The translations under genes and the position numbers were made by a program. From assembly GCF_006788895.1 (NCBI RefSeq), contig NZ_VFRA01000001.1, positions 2,728,001 through 2,792,000 on the forward strand: a DNA stretch of 64,000 nucleotides. Reading direction: 5' to 3'. This stretch comes from Rhodoglobus vestalii (GTDB lineage Bacteria; Actinomycetota; Actinomycetes; Actinomycetales; Microbacteriaceae). How positions within the stretch are numbered: the first letter of the stretch is position 1; the number at the start of each line of letters is the position of its first letter. Below, one piece after another: positions 33,831 to 43,094 of the stretch. The notes under the pieces are model-generated. The model saw only the letters and a program-made list of their open reading frames with translations, was not told where the DNA came from and made no database searches.

Positions 33831-34772
33831 GTGCCGCCGGACATTCTTGACCTCACCGATCAGATCAGTCTTACTCCAACTCAGGCGGTCGGCATCCCTC
33901 TGGCACTCATTGGCGCAATTCTTTTGTCGTTGGGGGCGCAGTTTCAGCATCGTGGTGTGGCCCGCATGGAGCATTACCACGGCGAGGCGGCGAGTTCTGG
34001 TCTCAACGTGACACAGCTCAAAGCGCTGCTGGCGAGGCCCTCATGGGTGCTGGGTACCGCGTTTCTGGGGCTTGCTATTGTGTTTCAGCTCTCCAGTTTG
34101 GCAATCGCGCCCATCATGGTTGTTCAACCGCTGGGGGCAGTGGCTCTGGTGATGACGGCAATTATGAATTCTCGGATTGCCAAGGTCAAGCTTGACGCCA
34201 TTTCGATTCGCGCCATCGTCATGTGCGTGGGTGGTGTCGGGGCTTTTGTCGCGCTGGCGGCCGTTTTTGCACAGTCCACGGCGATCACGCAACGAGAGTT
34301 GTCGACGGTGCTGATTATTTTGGTGGTTGTTTTGGCGTTGTGGGTGGGGCTGTTTGCGATTTTTCGCAAGAGAGCGTCGCCCGTGTTTTACATTGTGGGC
34401 GCCGGAATGCTGTTCGGTTTTGTGGCGACTCTCGCGAAGGTGGTCATTGATCGCATTAAGACGATCGTGATTCTGGGGTCGGGGATCGAAAGCACAGATC
34501 TGCTCACAGTGCTCTGTATTGTCGGCCTTATTGCGGCATCCTTGCTTGGTTCATACTTTGTGCAAACGGCCTATGCCTCGGGTCCACCCGATTTGGTGGT
34601 TGCGGGTCTCACGGTGGTGGATCCCCTCGTTGCGGTGTCGGTGGGAATCATTGTTCTGGGTGAGGCGTCGAATGCACCGCTCTGGGCCGTGGTTGGTTTT
34701 CTCATCACCGGTGCGATCGCGATCTTCGGTGTGTTTTCGCTTTCTAAGCATCACCCCCAGCTCAGGGTGTAG
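33831..34772 (+). CDS. DMT-superfamily membrane transporter (NIPA/EamA-like)
   Basis: This 313-aa protein with about nine or ten hydrophobic helices has the first helix preceding FQHRGVARME, a long cytoplasmic loop, then LSSLAIAPIMVVQPLGAVALVMTAIM and a C-terminal half with ASGPPDLVVAGLTVVDPLVAVSVGIIVLGE, the pattern of DMT/NIPA-like proteins. The substrate is unknown. The GTG start is leaderless. Confidence 0.82.
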   Translation: MPPDILDLTDQISLTPTQAVGIPLALIGAILLSLGAQFQHRGVARMEHYHGEAASSGLNVTQLKALLARPSWVLGTAFLGLAIVFQLSSLAIAPIMVVQPLGAVALVMTAIMNSRIAKVKLDAISIRAIVMCVGGVGAFVALAAVFAQSTAITQRELSTVLIILVVVLALWVGLFAIFRKRASPVFYIVGAGMLFGFVATLAKVVIDRIKTIVILGSGIESTDLLTVLCIVGLIAASLLGSYFVQTAYASGPPDLVVAGLTVVDPLVAVSVGIIVLGEASNAPLWAVVGFLITGAIAIFGVFSLSKHHPQLRV

Positions 34773-34857
34773 TGCGGTAGATTATTAGTTGCCGTCGACC
34801 TGTCCGGGTGAAGAACCGGTTGGCCCGCGACGAAAAAATGTGAGGAACTCTTCGACT

Positions 34858-36105
34858 GTGACTTCCGCTGTGAGACGCTCGCCCCAGGAGGGCAAACCGC
34901 GACTTCGCATCCTGATCGGTGCCGATACATTTTGGCCCCAGATCAATGGTGCCGCGACGTTCATTGCGCGTTTGGCTGCGGGCTTAGCTGAGCGTGGCCA
35001 TGATGTGCACATTGTTGCGCCCTCGTATTCCAACGAGAAGCTCGGTCAGATGGTGGAGGAGCACGAGGGGCAGAAGATGACGCTGCACCGCGTGTATTCG
35101 TGGAAGTGGCCCGGTCACCCATGGCTGCGGTTTATGTTGCCGTGGCGCGTCATGCACAATTCGAGAATCATTCTCGACCGGGTTAAGCCCGATGTCATTC
35201 ATTTTCAGTCGCACATTGTGATTGGGCGCGGAATGACTCTTGAGGGCAGCAAGCGCGGTATTCGACTGGTGGGTACCAACCATTTCATGCCCGAGAATTT
35301 GCTCGATCACGCTTTTATCATCCCTCGGTTCCTGCGCAAGAAAGCGGTTCGCATGGGGTGGGCGGCGGCTGGTCGTTCATTTGGGCGTGCTGGGCGAGTC
35401 ACGACTCCTACGCGTCGTGCTGCGGACTACCTCGAAGAGAACACTCTGGTGCGCGATGTGATCTCGGTTTCCTGTGGCATCAATGCGGATGGCTATAACG
35501 GCAATCTTGAACCTAAGCCAGAAAACCTGATCGTTTTTTTGGGGCGGCTGTCTGATGAGAAGCAGATCGACCGGCTCATTCGTGCGGTGGCAATTCTGGA
35601 TCCAGCACTCGATGCCAAGTTGGAGATTGTGGGCGGGGGGGAGCTTGAGGGCAAGCTCCGCGCATTGGTGACCAGTTTGGGTCTTGATGATCGGGTGACG
35701 CTCACTGGTTTTGTTGACCAGGACCAGTTGCGGGATGCTCTTCAGCGCGGTTCTGTGTTCGCAATGCCCTCGGTTGCCGAGTTGCAGAGCATTTCTACGA
35801 TGGAGGCTATGGCGTCAGGTCTGCCGGTTGTGGCGGCCAATGCGATGGCTTTGCCTCATCTGGTGCACGACGGCGAAAATGGTTTCTTGTTCGAGCCTGG
35901 CAATGTTGAGGATTTGGCCGAGAAACTTACCCGTGTGCTGACGATGTCTGCGGATGAGGTGCTTGCGTTCAAGAAGGAGAGCCTCGCTATTGTGGCGGCC
36001 CACGACATCCAACGCACGCTCGACACGTTCGAGAGTTTGTACCGCGGCGACGAGGTCACTGATCCTGCCGCTTTGGGCAAAAACACTGAAGGCGCCTCTT
36101 TTTAG
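34858..36105 (+). CDS. GT4-family glycosyltransferase
   Basis: This GT-B fold glycosyltransferase of about 415 aa has an N-terminal RILIGADTFWPQINGAATFIARLA, then DVIHFQSHIVIGRG and a C-terminal donor domain with VFLGRLSDEKQIDRLIRA, GGGELEGKL and the EX7E-type segment SISTMEAMASGLPVVAAN. It resembles actinobacterial mannosyltransferases of the PimB/MgtA group; the acceptor cannot be assigned. GTG 34858 with GAGGAA about 10 nt upstream fits family length; a longer form from TTG 34789 has no support. Confidence 0.88.
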   Translation: MTSAVRRSPQEGKPRLRILIGADTFWPQINGAATFIARLAAGLAERGHDVHIVAPSYSNEKLGQMVEEHEGQKMTLHRVYSWKWPGHPWLRFMLPWRVMHNSRIILDRVKPDVIHFQSHIVIGRGMTLEGSKRGIRLVGTNHFMPENLLDHAFIIPRFLRKKAVRMGWAAAGRSFGRAGRVTTPTRRAADYLEENTLVRDVISVSCGINADGYNGNLEPKPENLIVFLGRLSDEKQIDRLIRAVAILDPALDAKLEIVGGGELEGKLRALVTSLGLDDRVTLTGFVDQDQLRDALQRGSVFAMPSVAELQSISTMEAMASGLPVVAANAMALPHLVHDGENGFLFEPGNVEDLAEKLTRVLTMSADEVLAFKKESLAIVAAHDIQRTLDTFESLYRGDEVTDPAALGKNTEGASF

Positions 36106-36115
36106 AGACGCCTTC
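36088..36115. terminator. Hairpin terminator between convergent glycosyltransferase and dps genes
   Basis: GAAGGCG-C-CTC (36088-36098) pairs with GAG-A-CGCCTTC (36105-36115), with the glycosyltransferase stop codon in the loop. In the minus direction it is followed by AGTGTTTTTG, so it works best as the dps terminator. No T-run follows on the plus strand. Confidence 0.7.
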
Positions 36116-36154
36116 GGGGTGAGTCACAACTGTGGCTCGTGGGTGTGCGGTGCA

Positions 36155-36697
36155 CTATTTTTTCGCCGGCGTGCGGTTTTCTGCTGAAACCATCCAGGCG
36201 TACTGCTCAAGGGTCTCGATGATGGCGTGGAGGAGATCGGCGCTGGTGGGATCTTCTTCATCGATGGGGTCGTGAACCTCGCGGATGGTGGCGACCGTTC
36301 CTTCGAGGCGTGCTGTCAGCAGGTCGATGGTGTCCGTTGTGCTGATCTCTCCGGCCGGAAATTCGGGGAGCGTCGTTGTCGCTGCGACGGTGTCGCTGCG
36401 GCCGTCGGGGGTGGCGTGGAGGGCGCGCATCCGTTCGGCGATGGTGTCACTGAAGCCACGTGCGGCGTCAATGATTTCGTCGAGTACGAGGTGGGTGTCG
36501 CGAAAGTTCTTGCCGACAACATTCCAGTGGGCCTGCTTGCCCTGCAACTGCAGTTCGAGCAAATCAACAAGCACTAGTTGCATCTTGTCGGAAAGCCCCT
36601 TGGAGGCAGTGAAGCCATGCTCGGCGTTCTGTTGACGTGTTTTGCGAGCCCCAGACTTGGCTGGACTCGTGGTCTGCGCTTTCTGTGAATCAGTCAT
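36155..36697 (-). CDS. dps: Dps-family DNA-binding ferritin-like protein
   Basis: This 180-aa protein forms the ferritin-like iron-storage shell that protects DNA in stress. The ferroxidase residues are visible in QAHWNVVGKNFRDTHLVLDEIID (His, Asp, Glu). It has a 30-residue Lys/Ser-rich N-terminal tail that may bind DNA. ATG 36697 has TACAGT 6 nt upstream (36704-36709, minus strand), a leaderless start. The longer frame upstream is not supported. A terminator lies 40 bp beyond the stop. Confidence 0.93.
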   Translation of the reverse strand: MTDSQKAQTTSPAKSGARKTRQQNAEHGFTASKGLSDKMQLVLVDLLELQLQGKQAHWNVVGKNFRDTHLVLDEIIDAARGFSDTIAERMRALHATPDGRSDTVAATTTLPEFPAGEISTTDTIDLLTARLEGTVATIREVHDPIDEEDPTSADLLHAIIETLEQYAWMVSAENRTPAKK

Positions 36698-36758
36698 ACG
36701 ACAACTGTACGAGGGCTGCATGAACGCTGGCTCAACGTTATGTGAGAGGCTGCCGTGC

Positions 36759-37004
36759 ATGGGAAAGAAGCTTCTGTTAGTCGCTGTGTGGCTTCTGCCC
36801 GCAGTGCTCGTTGTGCTCGGGATCAACACTGGAGCCACGATTTGGTACTACATGGAGCCACAGATGGGCTCAATGCCTGACCCCTCCACCTACTTCATTG
36901 CGGTCGTGTCGGGATTCGTCGCATTGGCGTTGAGCGTGCTCGTTGCTGTTGGGATCTCGATCTATGTCGCCACCGTTAGCGCTGCGGAGAGCGGTCCGCG
37001 CTAG
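36759..37004 (+). CDS. Small two-helix membrane protein
   Basis: This 81-aa protein has two hydrophobic segments (LLLVAVWLLPAVLVVLGINTGATIW and FIAVVSGFVALALSVLVAVGISIYVATV) joined by a Met/Pro-rich loop. GAGAGG lies 9 nt before ATG 36759. Function unknown. It is divergent from dps and may share its promoter region. Confidence 0.6.
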   Translation: MGKKLLLVAVWLLPAVLVVLGINTGATIWYYMEPQMGSMPDPSTYFIAVVSGFVALALSVLVAVGISIYVATVSAAESGPR

Positions 37005-37122
37005 CTCCCCACCCTCTCGCGCTTGAGGCGACCGCCGACGCGGTCAGATCGAACGCTCACGTGACACGCTGTGCATCCGTTTTGCCGGTAACGTAGATAC
37101 GCGTTCGCACTCGTGCGGGCAC

Positions 37123-37196
37123 GGGGCGGTAGCTCAGCTGGTTAGAGCAAACGACTCATAATCGTTCGGTCACGGGTTCAAGTCCCGTCCGCCCTA
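37123..37196 (+). tRNA. tRNA-Met (CAT)
   Basis: A 74-nt cloverleaf: acceptor GGGGCGG/CCGCCCT with one G-T pair, D-arm GCTC..GAGC, anticodon CAT at 37157-37159 in ACTCATAATC, T-arm GGTTCAAGTCC. The anticodon loop fits elongator Met; a lysidine-modified tRNA-Ile is the alternative. CCA is not encoded. It directly precedes the orphan nuclease gene. Confidence 0.92.
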
Positions 37197-37359
37197 CAAA
37201 TTAATTTTCACCTCACATCTGCTCCCACCCGCCTGAGTTCGTTCCCGAGGCAAGCTAGGCCTGGAGCCGAATCGCGGGGGATGCTTCGGGTCGTGGCGGT
37301 TCCTCCGAGTTCCGTTGGCGCCCGATACTGTTGAGCTAGGAATACTCAATGGAGGCAAC

Positions 37360-38454
37360 ATGGAATTCTCGGAACTTCTGTCAGCAATGGCGCTGAAAGT
37401 TAAGAACCAGCGCGATGCAATCACGACTGAAGAAGGCACGAAGAATGCGTTCGTAATGCCTTTCATATCCACGATCCTCGGCTACGACGTTTTCAACCCT
37501 CTCGAGGTTGTGCCCGAGTTCACTGCGGACGTCGGAATAAAGAAGGGCGAGAAAATTGACTACGCCATCATGCGTGATGGTGAAGTGCAAATACTCATCG
37601 AGTGCAAGAAATCGACTGAGTCTCTCAAGATCGAGAACGCCTCGCAGCTCTACCGGTACTTTGCTGTCACCAACGCTCGCATTGCAATACTTACGAATGG
37701 CGTTATCTATGAGTTCTACACCGATCTTGACGCCCCAAATCGTATGGATGCGAAGCCATTCCTTGTACTTGACCTGCTGGACATTGATGAGACGCTTAGC
37801 CCCGAACTTCGCAAGCTCACCAAGGATGTGTTCGATCTCGATTCGATCATCAATGCTGCCGGTGAATTGAAGTATGTGGGGCAGATCAAGCGAACGATTG
37901 CAGCGCAGTTCCGGGACCCGGAAGACGAGTGGATCCGCTTTTTCACTGCCCGTGTGTATGAGGGTCCGATAACTCAAAAAGTGCGCGATCAGTTCACGCC
38001 GCTTGTGACTAAAGCCGCCAAACAATTCTTGAACGAACAGGTCAACGAACGATTGAAGTCCGCGCTGGGTGGTAGTAACTTTTCGACAGCCGACCCAGCG
38101 TTGCAGGAGGACGCCGTCACAAGCCGCGCTGTAGCTCAGGACGATCTAGATCGGGATACGGAGATTGAAACGACTTTGGAAGAACTGGAGGGGTACCAGA
38201 TCGTCAAAGCGATCGCTTGCAGCGAGGTCAAGCCACAGCGAGTGGTGCACCGTGACTCCAAGTCGTACCTCGCAATACTTCTTGATGACAACAATCGGAA
38301 ACCGATCGCACGCTTGCACTTCAACGGCAAGTCCGTGAAGTACCTAGGGCTCTTAGACTCCGAGAAGAACGAAACTCGCCACACAATTGATTCGCTTGAC
38401 GACATTTACCAGCACGCGGCCCACATTCGAGAGACAGTGAGGAGTTACGAGTAA
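37360..38454 (+). CDS. Orphan HsdR-N-like restriction nuclease-domain protein
   Basis: This 364-aa protein starts with a type I restriction HsdR N-terminal-like domain: FVMPFISTILGYDVFNPLEVVPEFTADVGIKKGEKIDYAI...VQILIECKK, giving the PD-(D/E)XK residues Asp and E-x-K, then QLYRYFAVTNARIAILTNGVIYEFYTD. The C-terminal part (about 240-360) is a separate small domain. There are no methylase or specificity genes and no helicase motifs. GGAGG sits 4 nt before ATG 37360. Such orphans occur widely in bacteria; a defence role is plausible but unproven. It lies immediately 3' of tRNA-Met, a typical insertion position. Confidence 0.85.
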   Translation: MEFSELLSAMALKVKNQRDAITTEEGTKNAFVMPFISTILGYDVFNPLEVVPEFTADVGIKKGEKIDYAIMRDGEVQILIECKKSTESLKIENASQLYRYFAVTNARIAILTNGVIYEFYTDLDAPNRMDAKPFLVLDLLDIDETLSPELRKLTKDVFDLDSIINAAGELKYVGQIKRTIAAQFRDPEDEWIRFFTARVYEGPITQKVRDQFTPLVTKAAKQFLNEQVNERLKSALGGSNFSTADPALQEDAVTSRAVAQDDLDRDTEIETTLEELEGYQIVKAIACSEVKPQRVVHRDSKSYLAILLDDNNRKPIARLHFNGKSVKYLGLLDSEKNETRHTIDSLDDIYQHAAHIRETVRSYE

Positions 38455-38945
38455 CTCCGGGTGCGGCATTTGGGGATATTCCTGCGTTGGCAAAGGTCCA
38501 AGGAATTTTGCTTACCCGGATCGCGCATGAGGATAGATTAGCGGCTGAGCGCCACGGCCTAAGTGGATGGCGGCCAGCCAGCTTGCGTTTGTCAGGCCGG
38601 GAGAGATATAAATTTTTTGACCGATTGGGCAATAAGCTCTATGGAACCCGCAGCACCGACCGCTGGCGCGAGATCAAGAAGACGAGCGAGCCGAAGACGA
38701 GCATCACGACGACGATGAGTCCGACGTAAAAGAAGACGCTTGGGTAGCCGGTGTCAGGATGCAGGCATTGCGTGGCTCATAGTTCCTCTTCGTCAAGAAC
38801 AGCGTGGTGAAACTGACTACATCGACCGATCGATGCTCAGTTCGGCATCCAACAAAAAATACTGGTCACAGATGAAGTGCTATTGCTCTTGGGGTGGCGT
38901 ATGGTCAAGCCACGCGCGACATCCCCAAAAGAAAGTTGGTTTGTC
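38455..38945. other. Gene-poor stretch after the orphan nuclease
   Basis: No complete gene is supported. A plus-strand frame at 38487-38729 (80 aa, rich in basic residues) may be a fragment but is not recognised. On the minus strand there is a small broken membrane-protein gene (see 38639-38780). AT-rich AAATTTTTTG at about 38611 suggests foreign or regulatory DNA. Confidence 0.5.
38639..38780 (-). pseudogene. Small single-helix membrane protein gene with a frameshift
   Basis: On the minus strand, ATG 38780 follows an AGAGGAA ribosome site and reads MSHAMPAS before a stop; one base out of frame the sequence continues DTGYPSVFFYVGLIVVVMLVFG and on to RVP. Removing one base joins them into a 46-aa single-span protein. 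It could be a real small gene with a sequencing indel, or a decayed one. Confidence 0.35.
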
Positions 38946-39080
38946 ATGGCCGGTAAATCACCGCGAGGCGGAAGCGACAAAAAAGAAGCCAAAATGTCGA
39001 TTAAAGACAAGCGCACACAGAAGCGCGAAAAGACTGAAGAGGCCGGGTTTCTGAAGCCACGCAAGGGCGCAACGAAGTAA
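38946..39080 (+). CDS. Small basic protein (44 aa)
   Basis: A Lys/Arg-rich 44-residue protein, MAGKSPRGGSDKKEAKMSIK then a run of KR/EK residues ending RKGATK. It resembles short conserved basic proteins seen in Microbacteriaceae. There is only a weak ribosome site, and the frame extends upstream in poor-quality sequence. Function unknown. Confidence 0.6.
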   Translation: MAGKSPRGGSDKKEAKMSIKDKRTQKREKTEEAGFLKPRKGATK

Positions 39081-39108
39081 CGACCGTGGCGGCAGGGTGC
39101 GTGAGATG

Positions 39109-39297
39109 CTACCTGCGCACCTTGCCGCGACCGAAGACCAGCCACAGGATCGAACCCAGGATCGACAAGAAGAACGCCACCAAAATCCAGACGAACTTGC
39201 CGAGCACACCATGATTGTTGCTTTTGACGATCGACACAAGCGTGATGATGAAGATGATCAGGCCGACAATGCCAAAGCTGAAGCTAATAGGATCCAT
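39109..39297 (-). CDS. PLDc_N-domain small membrane protein
   Basis: This 62-aa protein has two helices (FSFGIVGLIIFIITLVSIV and VWILVAFFLSILGSILWLVFGR), the pattern of the phospholipase-D nuclease N-terminal domain found alone in many actinobacteria. ATG 39297 is 7 nt after TAGGAT (39305-39310), a leaderless start, divergent from the CoA-transferase gene. Confidence 0.8.
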   Translation of the reverse strand: MDPISFSFGIVGLIIFIITLVSIVKSNNHGVLGKFVWILVAFFLSILGSILWLVFGRGKVRR

Positions 39298-39331
39298 GGT
39301 CTAAATCCTATCCGCGTGGCACTATCAAGAT

Positions 39332-40690
39332 ATGACTCTGCTGGATGCCGCATGGCAGTCGCTTGGTGAAGATGCCGCAGCTCTCGCCCTAGTGCGCGAC
39401 CACGGCACCGCAGTCCCGCTCAGCGGCGTGTTACCCACCGGCCGTTTCGTTCACGATGCCATCGCTGCCGCCTCGTTTTCCGCTTCACTACTCGCGGCCC
39501 GCCGGGTCGGATGCGCAGTACCCTCCGTCGAACTCGCCCCCACCAAGGTCGCAACCGCCGTAACCAGTGACAAACACTTTCGACTGAACGGTGAGCCCAT
39601 CTCCGCCTGGGCAGAGCTCTCCGGCTTTTGGCCCTGCAGTGATGCTTGGGTGCGCACCCACGCCAACTACCCACACCACCGGAATGCTCTGCTGAACGCA
39701 CTGGGCCTCGCCAGCGACACCAGCGCCGACGAGTTCATGCTGGCCCTCCACCCCCTGGCCGCAGCTGAAGTCGAGAGCAAGATTCTCGCCACCGGGGGAG
39801 TGGCGACCGTAGTCCGCACGCCCGACGAGTGGGCCGAGCATCCACAAGCCGCCCTGCTGGCAGAGTTACCGGTGATTGAACTGACTGCGCTCGGCGACAC
39901 CCCGCCGTCACAACTCGCCGAAACCACCGTCGACGCCCCACTGGCCGGCGTGCAGGTACTCGACCTCACCCGCGTTATCGCAGGCCCGGTCGCGGGGCGA
40001 ACGCTCGCCCTCTGGGGAGCCGACGTTGTGCGCATCGACAGCCCACGGCATCCAGAAATTTCCTGGCAGCACCTCGACACCGGCGCAGGCAAACGTTCCG
40101 CCCTGCTCGACCTCGACGACGCTGCCGACCGAGCCACCTTCGAGACACTTCTCGAGACCGCGGATGTCGTACTCACCGCCTACCGCCCCGGTTCTTTAGA
40201 CAGGTTCGGGCTTTCGCCCGCGGCTCTCGCCGAACGACGCCCGGGAATCATCGTGGGCCGCCTCAGCGCGTGGGGAACAGTCGGACCGTTGGCCGAACGT
40301 CGTGGCTTCGACAGTATCGTGCAGGCCGCGACGGGTATCGCGATGGTGGAGGGTGATGGTTCGGGCACGCCGGGTGCGCTGCCGGCTCAAGCGTTGGATC
40401 ATGCGGCCGGGTATTTGCTTGCTGCAGGGATCACGACTGCGGTGCGGCGACGAATTGACGCTGGCCACTCGTGGCTGGTTGAGGTATCGCTCGCGCGGCT
40501 GGCGACCGAGCTATTGCAGCAGCGTCGACCGCGGCACGCACCGGCGGCATCCGCGGCCTTCGCGCCCACTGTTACGACGCGTGACGGTGTGACGAGTGCG
40601 GTGGCGGCACCTCACTACGATGGTGGGCCGGGTGGTTTTTCGGCGACCGCGGTTGAGTGGGGTTCGAGCGAAGCAAAGTGGCTTTCCTGA
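39332..40690 (+). CDS. CaiB/BaiF (family III) CoA-transferase-like protein
   Basis: This 452-aa protein has an N-terminal part of about 205 residues that looks like a diverged first half, then a canonical family III start: GVQVLDLTRVIAGPVAGRTLALWGADVVRIDSP, HLDTGAGKRSALLDLDD, ADVVLTAYRPGSLDRFGLSP, RRGFDSIVQAATGIAMVEGDG. Family III enzymes transfer CoA between organic acids; the substrate is unknown. The catalytic Asp region is not obvious to me. ATG 39332 has CACTAT 6 nt upstream. Confidence 0.85.
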   Translation: MTLLDAAWQSLGEDAAALALVRDHGTAVPLSGVLPTGRFVHDAIAAASFSASLLAARRVGCAVPSVELAPTKVATAVTSDKHFRLNGEPISAWAELSGFWPCSDAWVRTHANYPHHRNALLNALGLASDTSADEFMLALHPLAAAEVESKILATGGVATVVRTPDEWAEHPQAALLAELPVIELTALGDTPPSQLAETTVDAPLAGVQVLDLTRVIAGPVAGRTLALWGADVVRIDSPRHPEISWQHLDTGAGKRSALLDLDDAADRATFETLLETADVVLTAYRPGSLDRFGLSPAALAERRPGIIVGRLSAWGTVGPLAERRGFDSIVQAATGIAMVEGDGSGTPGALPAQALDHAAGYLLAAGITTAVRRRIDAGHSWLVEVSLARLATELLQQRRPRHAPAASAAFAPTVTTRDGVTSAVAAPHYDGGPGGFSATAVEWGSSEAKWLS

Positions 40691-40744
40691 AATAATCCCG
40701 TGTCGGCGGTGGTTGGCATGATCGACTTCAACAAGGATGGACTT

Positions 40745-41512
40745 ATGACTGACACTGCTGCCCCCACGCTCACCCCCGAAGCTAGACTGGCTAAGTTTCG
40801 CGAACGTCGAGATCAGGCAGCCGTGCAGCAGAATGGAAACTTGGCGCTCACAAACACTCAGTGGGTTGATTCGGAGCAGACCATCTGGGGTGTGCCGGGA
40901 ACGTGGGCGCCCCACGACGATGGGCTGACTGTTACGGCAACGACCGATGACAATATTGTGGTGGATGACGTGCTCGTCGAAGGCTCTGCGGTTGTTCGCA
41001 GTAAGAGCCAAGAGAACCCGAGCGCGATCGTTTTCGGTGACACGGTGACCGGCTTTGTGATTCAGGGCCCCGAGGGCAACCATGCTCTGCGCGTGTGGGA
41101 CTCCAACTCGCCCGCTATTCACGAGTTTGGCACCATCGACGCGTATGCCTACAACCCTGACTGGGTGATCACGGCCACCTTTACGTCTAACCCGGAGGGC
41201 ACCACCCTCGGCTTCGAGCACATCAAAGACAACGGCCAAGAGCGCGAACAGCCGATTCCGGGTGACATTGCGTTCACGAAGGATGGTGTCGACTACAACT
41301 TGGCGGCCTTTAAGTCGGGCCGAGCGCTGCAACTCGTTTTCGCGGATGCCAGCAACGGTGTCGACACCTACAGTGTTGGCCGGTTCCTGTTTATTGCGCC
41401 CAACCCCGACGGCACCATCATTCTCGACTTCAACCTCGCCATTCTGCCGCCCTGCGCTTTCAGCTACAACTTCAACTGCCCCATGCCCCCAAGCAGAACC
41501 GTTTCTCAGTAG
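40745..41512 (+). CDS. DUF1684 protein, 3' end frameshifted at a C-tract
   Basis: This 255-aa protein of the DUF1684 family, of unknown function, has the conserved NPDGTIILDFNLAILPPCAFSYNFNCPMPP near its end. There the frame leaves the family pattern and stops at 41512. One base out of frame the sequence continues KQNRFSVAIDAGEKNVLKKD to a stop at 41569-41571, which is the expected family C-terminus (NRLPVAI.AGEK). The change lies at a run of five C (41487-41491); six C would restore it. It may be a sequencing error, a real lesion or a slippage site. ATG 40745 follows AAGGATGG. Confidence 0.85.
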   Translation: MTDTAAPTLTPEARLAKFRERRDQAAVQQNGNLALTNTQWVDSEQTIWGVPGTWAPHDDGLTVTATTDDNIVVDDVLVEGSAVVRSKSQENPSAIVFGDTVTGFVIQGPEGNHALRVWDSNSPAIHEFGTIDAYAYNPDWVITATFTSNPEGTTLGFEHIKDNGQEREQPIPGDIAFTKDGVDYNLAAFKSGRALQLVFADASNGVDTYSVGRFLFIAPNPDGTIILDFNLAILPPCAFSYNFNCPMPPSRTVSQ

Positions 41513-41571
41513 CGATCGACGCCGGGGAGAAGAACGTGTTGAAGAAGGACGGCTCGCTGCTTCACGAGTAA
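41487..41571 (+). other. Out-of-frame continuation of the DUF1684 gene
   Basis: From the C5 tract to the TAA at 41569-41571 the +1 frame encodes the missing conserved tail (NRFSVAIDAGEKNVLKK...). This region is coding only if one C is added. Confidence 0.75.
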
Positions 41572-41624
41572 CGGCAGCGGAGGCACACACTGCGAGTCAC
41601 CAGGTCGGTGGCCGTGAACGTTGA

Positions 41625-43094
41625 TTAGCCGTTGGGCGAGTGTGTCTCCAGAAATTCGAACACCTCGGTGGAATCGACCCCGGGATACATTCCCGTGGGC
41701 ATCGCCGCTAGCAGAGAGCTGTTGAGCCGCGCGCTTGGGATTGAATGCTTCGCCCAGCGCTCAGTGAGATCGTTGGGGGCGCTGCGGCAGCATCCGTCAT
41801 CGGGGCACGTTGAGGTTGCCCGGTTGGTGGTGTCGCGCCCGCGGAACCACTTCGCTGAGGCAAACGGGGTGCCCAGACTTACAGAGAAATCGCCCCGATG
41901 ATTCGATTGGATGCGCGAGGTGCACCAGTACGTCCCCCCCGGTTTGTCCGTGTACTGGTGGTACGGGCTGAATCGGTCCTCAACATCAAACACCTGGCGT
42001 GCACTCCACTTGCGGCACACCGTTTGACCCTCAATGGCGCCGAGAGCGTCCGTCGGGAAAGCCGCATTGTCATTCTCGTAGGCTTTAGAGATTGTGCCGC
42101 CCTCATGCACCTTAAGAAAGTGCACCGGAACCCCCAAGTGTTCAGTGGCGAGATTCGTGAAACGGTGCGCCGCGGTTTCGTAGGGCACAGCAAACGCATC
42201 CCGCAGGTCTTCGACTGAGAGCTCGCGCTGTGCCTTGGCGGCGGTCAAGAACTCGACAGCAGTCCTCTCAGGGACCATCAGCGCCGCCGCCAAATAGTTG
42301 GTCTCCACCCGCTGGTGCAAAAACTCGGCATAGTCTGCTGGCTCGCGGATGCCCAAAACATGTCCCGCAAGAGCCTGCAGCAACGTCGAGCGCGGGTCGG
42401 TGCTCTCAGCCTGCGCTACCGGAAGGTAAATGCGGCCATTGCGCAGATCCGTCACGCTGCGGGTGGAGCCAGGCAGATCGGGCACGTAGTGCAGCGAAAA
42501 CCCGAGATGCGAAGCAAGGTCGGAGGCCACCCGCTGGGAGAGTGGACCACCGGCGTGTCCCACAGCATCCAATAGGTCACGGGCAGTGGTTTCGAGTTCG
42601 GCGAAGTAGTTGTTGCGTTTGCGCATCATGCGACGCAGTTCTGTGTTCGCCCGTCGTGCTTCTTCAGGGGTTGCCGCACGCTCTCGGTGCAGCCGTTGCA
42701 ACTCATCGTGCAGGCCGAGCACGGTTTCGATGGCCTCGTCGCTGAGCGTCTTACGCACGGGCAGCTCGGGCAGGGCGAGCGAGGAATAGAGCGGGCCACG
42801 CTGCGCACGCTCAAGGGCGATCTCCAGCGCTGCTCGGCGCGACGGAGGCTCGGCATTCAGTAGGTCGTCAACGCTCACATCAAAGATGCGCGCGAGCTTC
42901 TGCAGCTCGCTGAGCTTCAACTCACGCTTTCCGTTCTCGATCACCGAGACTTGGGAGGCGGCGCGGCCCAGCGCAGACCCCAGGTCATCGAGCGTGAGTC
43001 TGCGGTCGGTGCGCAGTTGGCGGATGCGGCGGCCAACGGTGAGGGAATCGAGCATGTCCTCATCGTCTGCCTGCGTGAGCGTGCGTGGGCTCAT
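41625..43094 (-). CDS. ramB: RamB-type XRE/ImmA-IrrE regulator of acetate and glyoxylate metabolism
   Basis: The 489-aa protein has an N-terminal XRE helix-turn-helix ([50 protein letters not shown]), a coiled middle part, an IrrE-like domain with [24 protein letters not shown] and a Cys-rich C-terminal domain ([29 protein letters not shown]). This is the RamB architecture known in Corynebacterium, where it controls isocitrate lyase and malate synthase. It is divergent from aceA here, which supports the role. AGGAGG lies 8 nt before ATG 43094; the longer frame upstream would run through the operator. Confidence 0.9.
   Translation of the reverse strand: MSPRTLTQADDEDMLDSLTVGRRIRQLRTDRRLTLDDLGSALGRAASQVSVIENGKRELKLSELQKLARIFDVSVDDLLNAEPPSRRAALEIALERAQRGPLYSSLALPELPVRKTLSDEAIETVLGLHDELQRLHRERAATPEEARRANTELRRMMRKRNNYFAELETTARDLLDAVGHAGGPLSQRVASDLASHLGFSLHYVPDLPGSTRSVTDLRNGRIYLPVAQAESTDPRSTLLQALAGHVLGIREPADYAEFLHQRVETNYLAAALMVPERTAVEFLTAAKAQRELSVEDLRDAFAVPYETAAHRFTNLATEHLGVPVHFLKVHEGGTISKAYENDNAAFPTDALGAIEGQTVCRKWSARQVFDVEDRFSPYHQYTDKPGGTYWCTSRIQSNHRGDFSVSLGTPFASAKWFRGRDTTNRATSTCPDDGCCRSAPNDLTERWAKHSIPSARLNSSLLAAMPTGMYPGVDSTEVFEFLETHSPNG

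Noticed and set aside
36642..36758. Upstream extension of the small membrane protein at 36759
   Set aside because: It overlaps the 5' end of dps on the other strand and its promoter; ATG 36759 has a proper ribosome site.
38487..38729. 80-codon plus-strand frame after the orphan nuclease
   Set aside because: Weak start, no recognised domain, and the opposite strand carries a more protein-like membrane segment in its second half.
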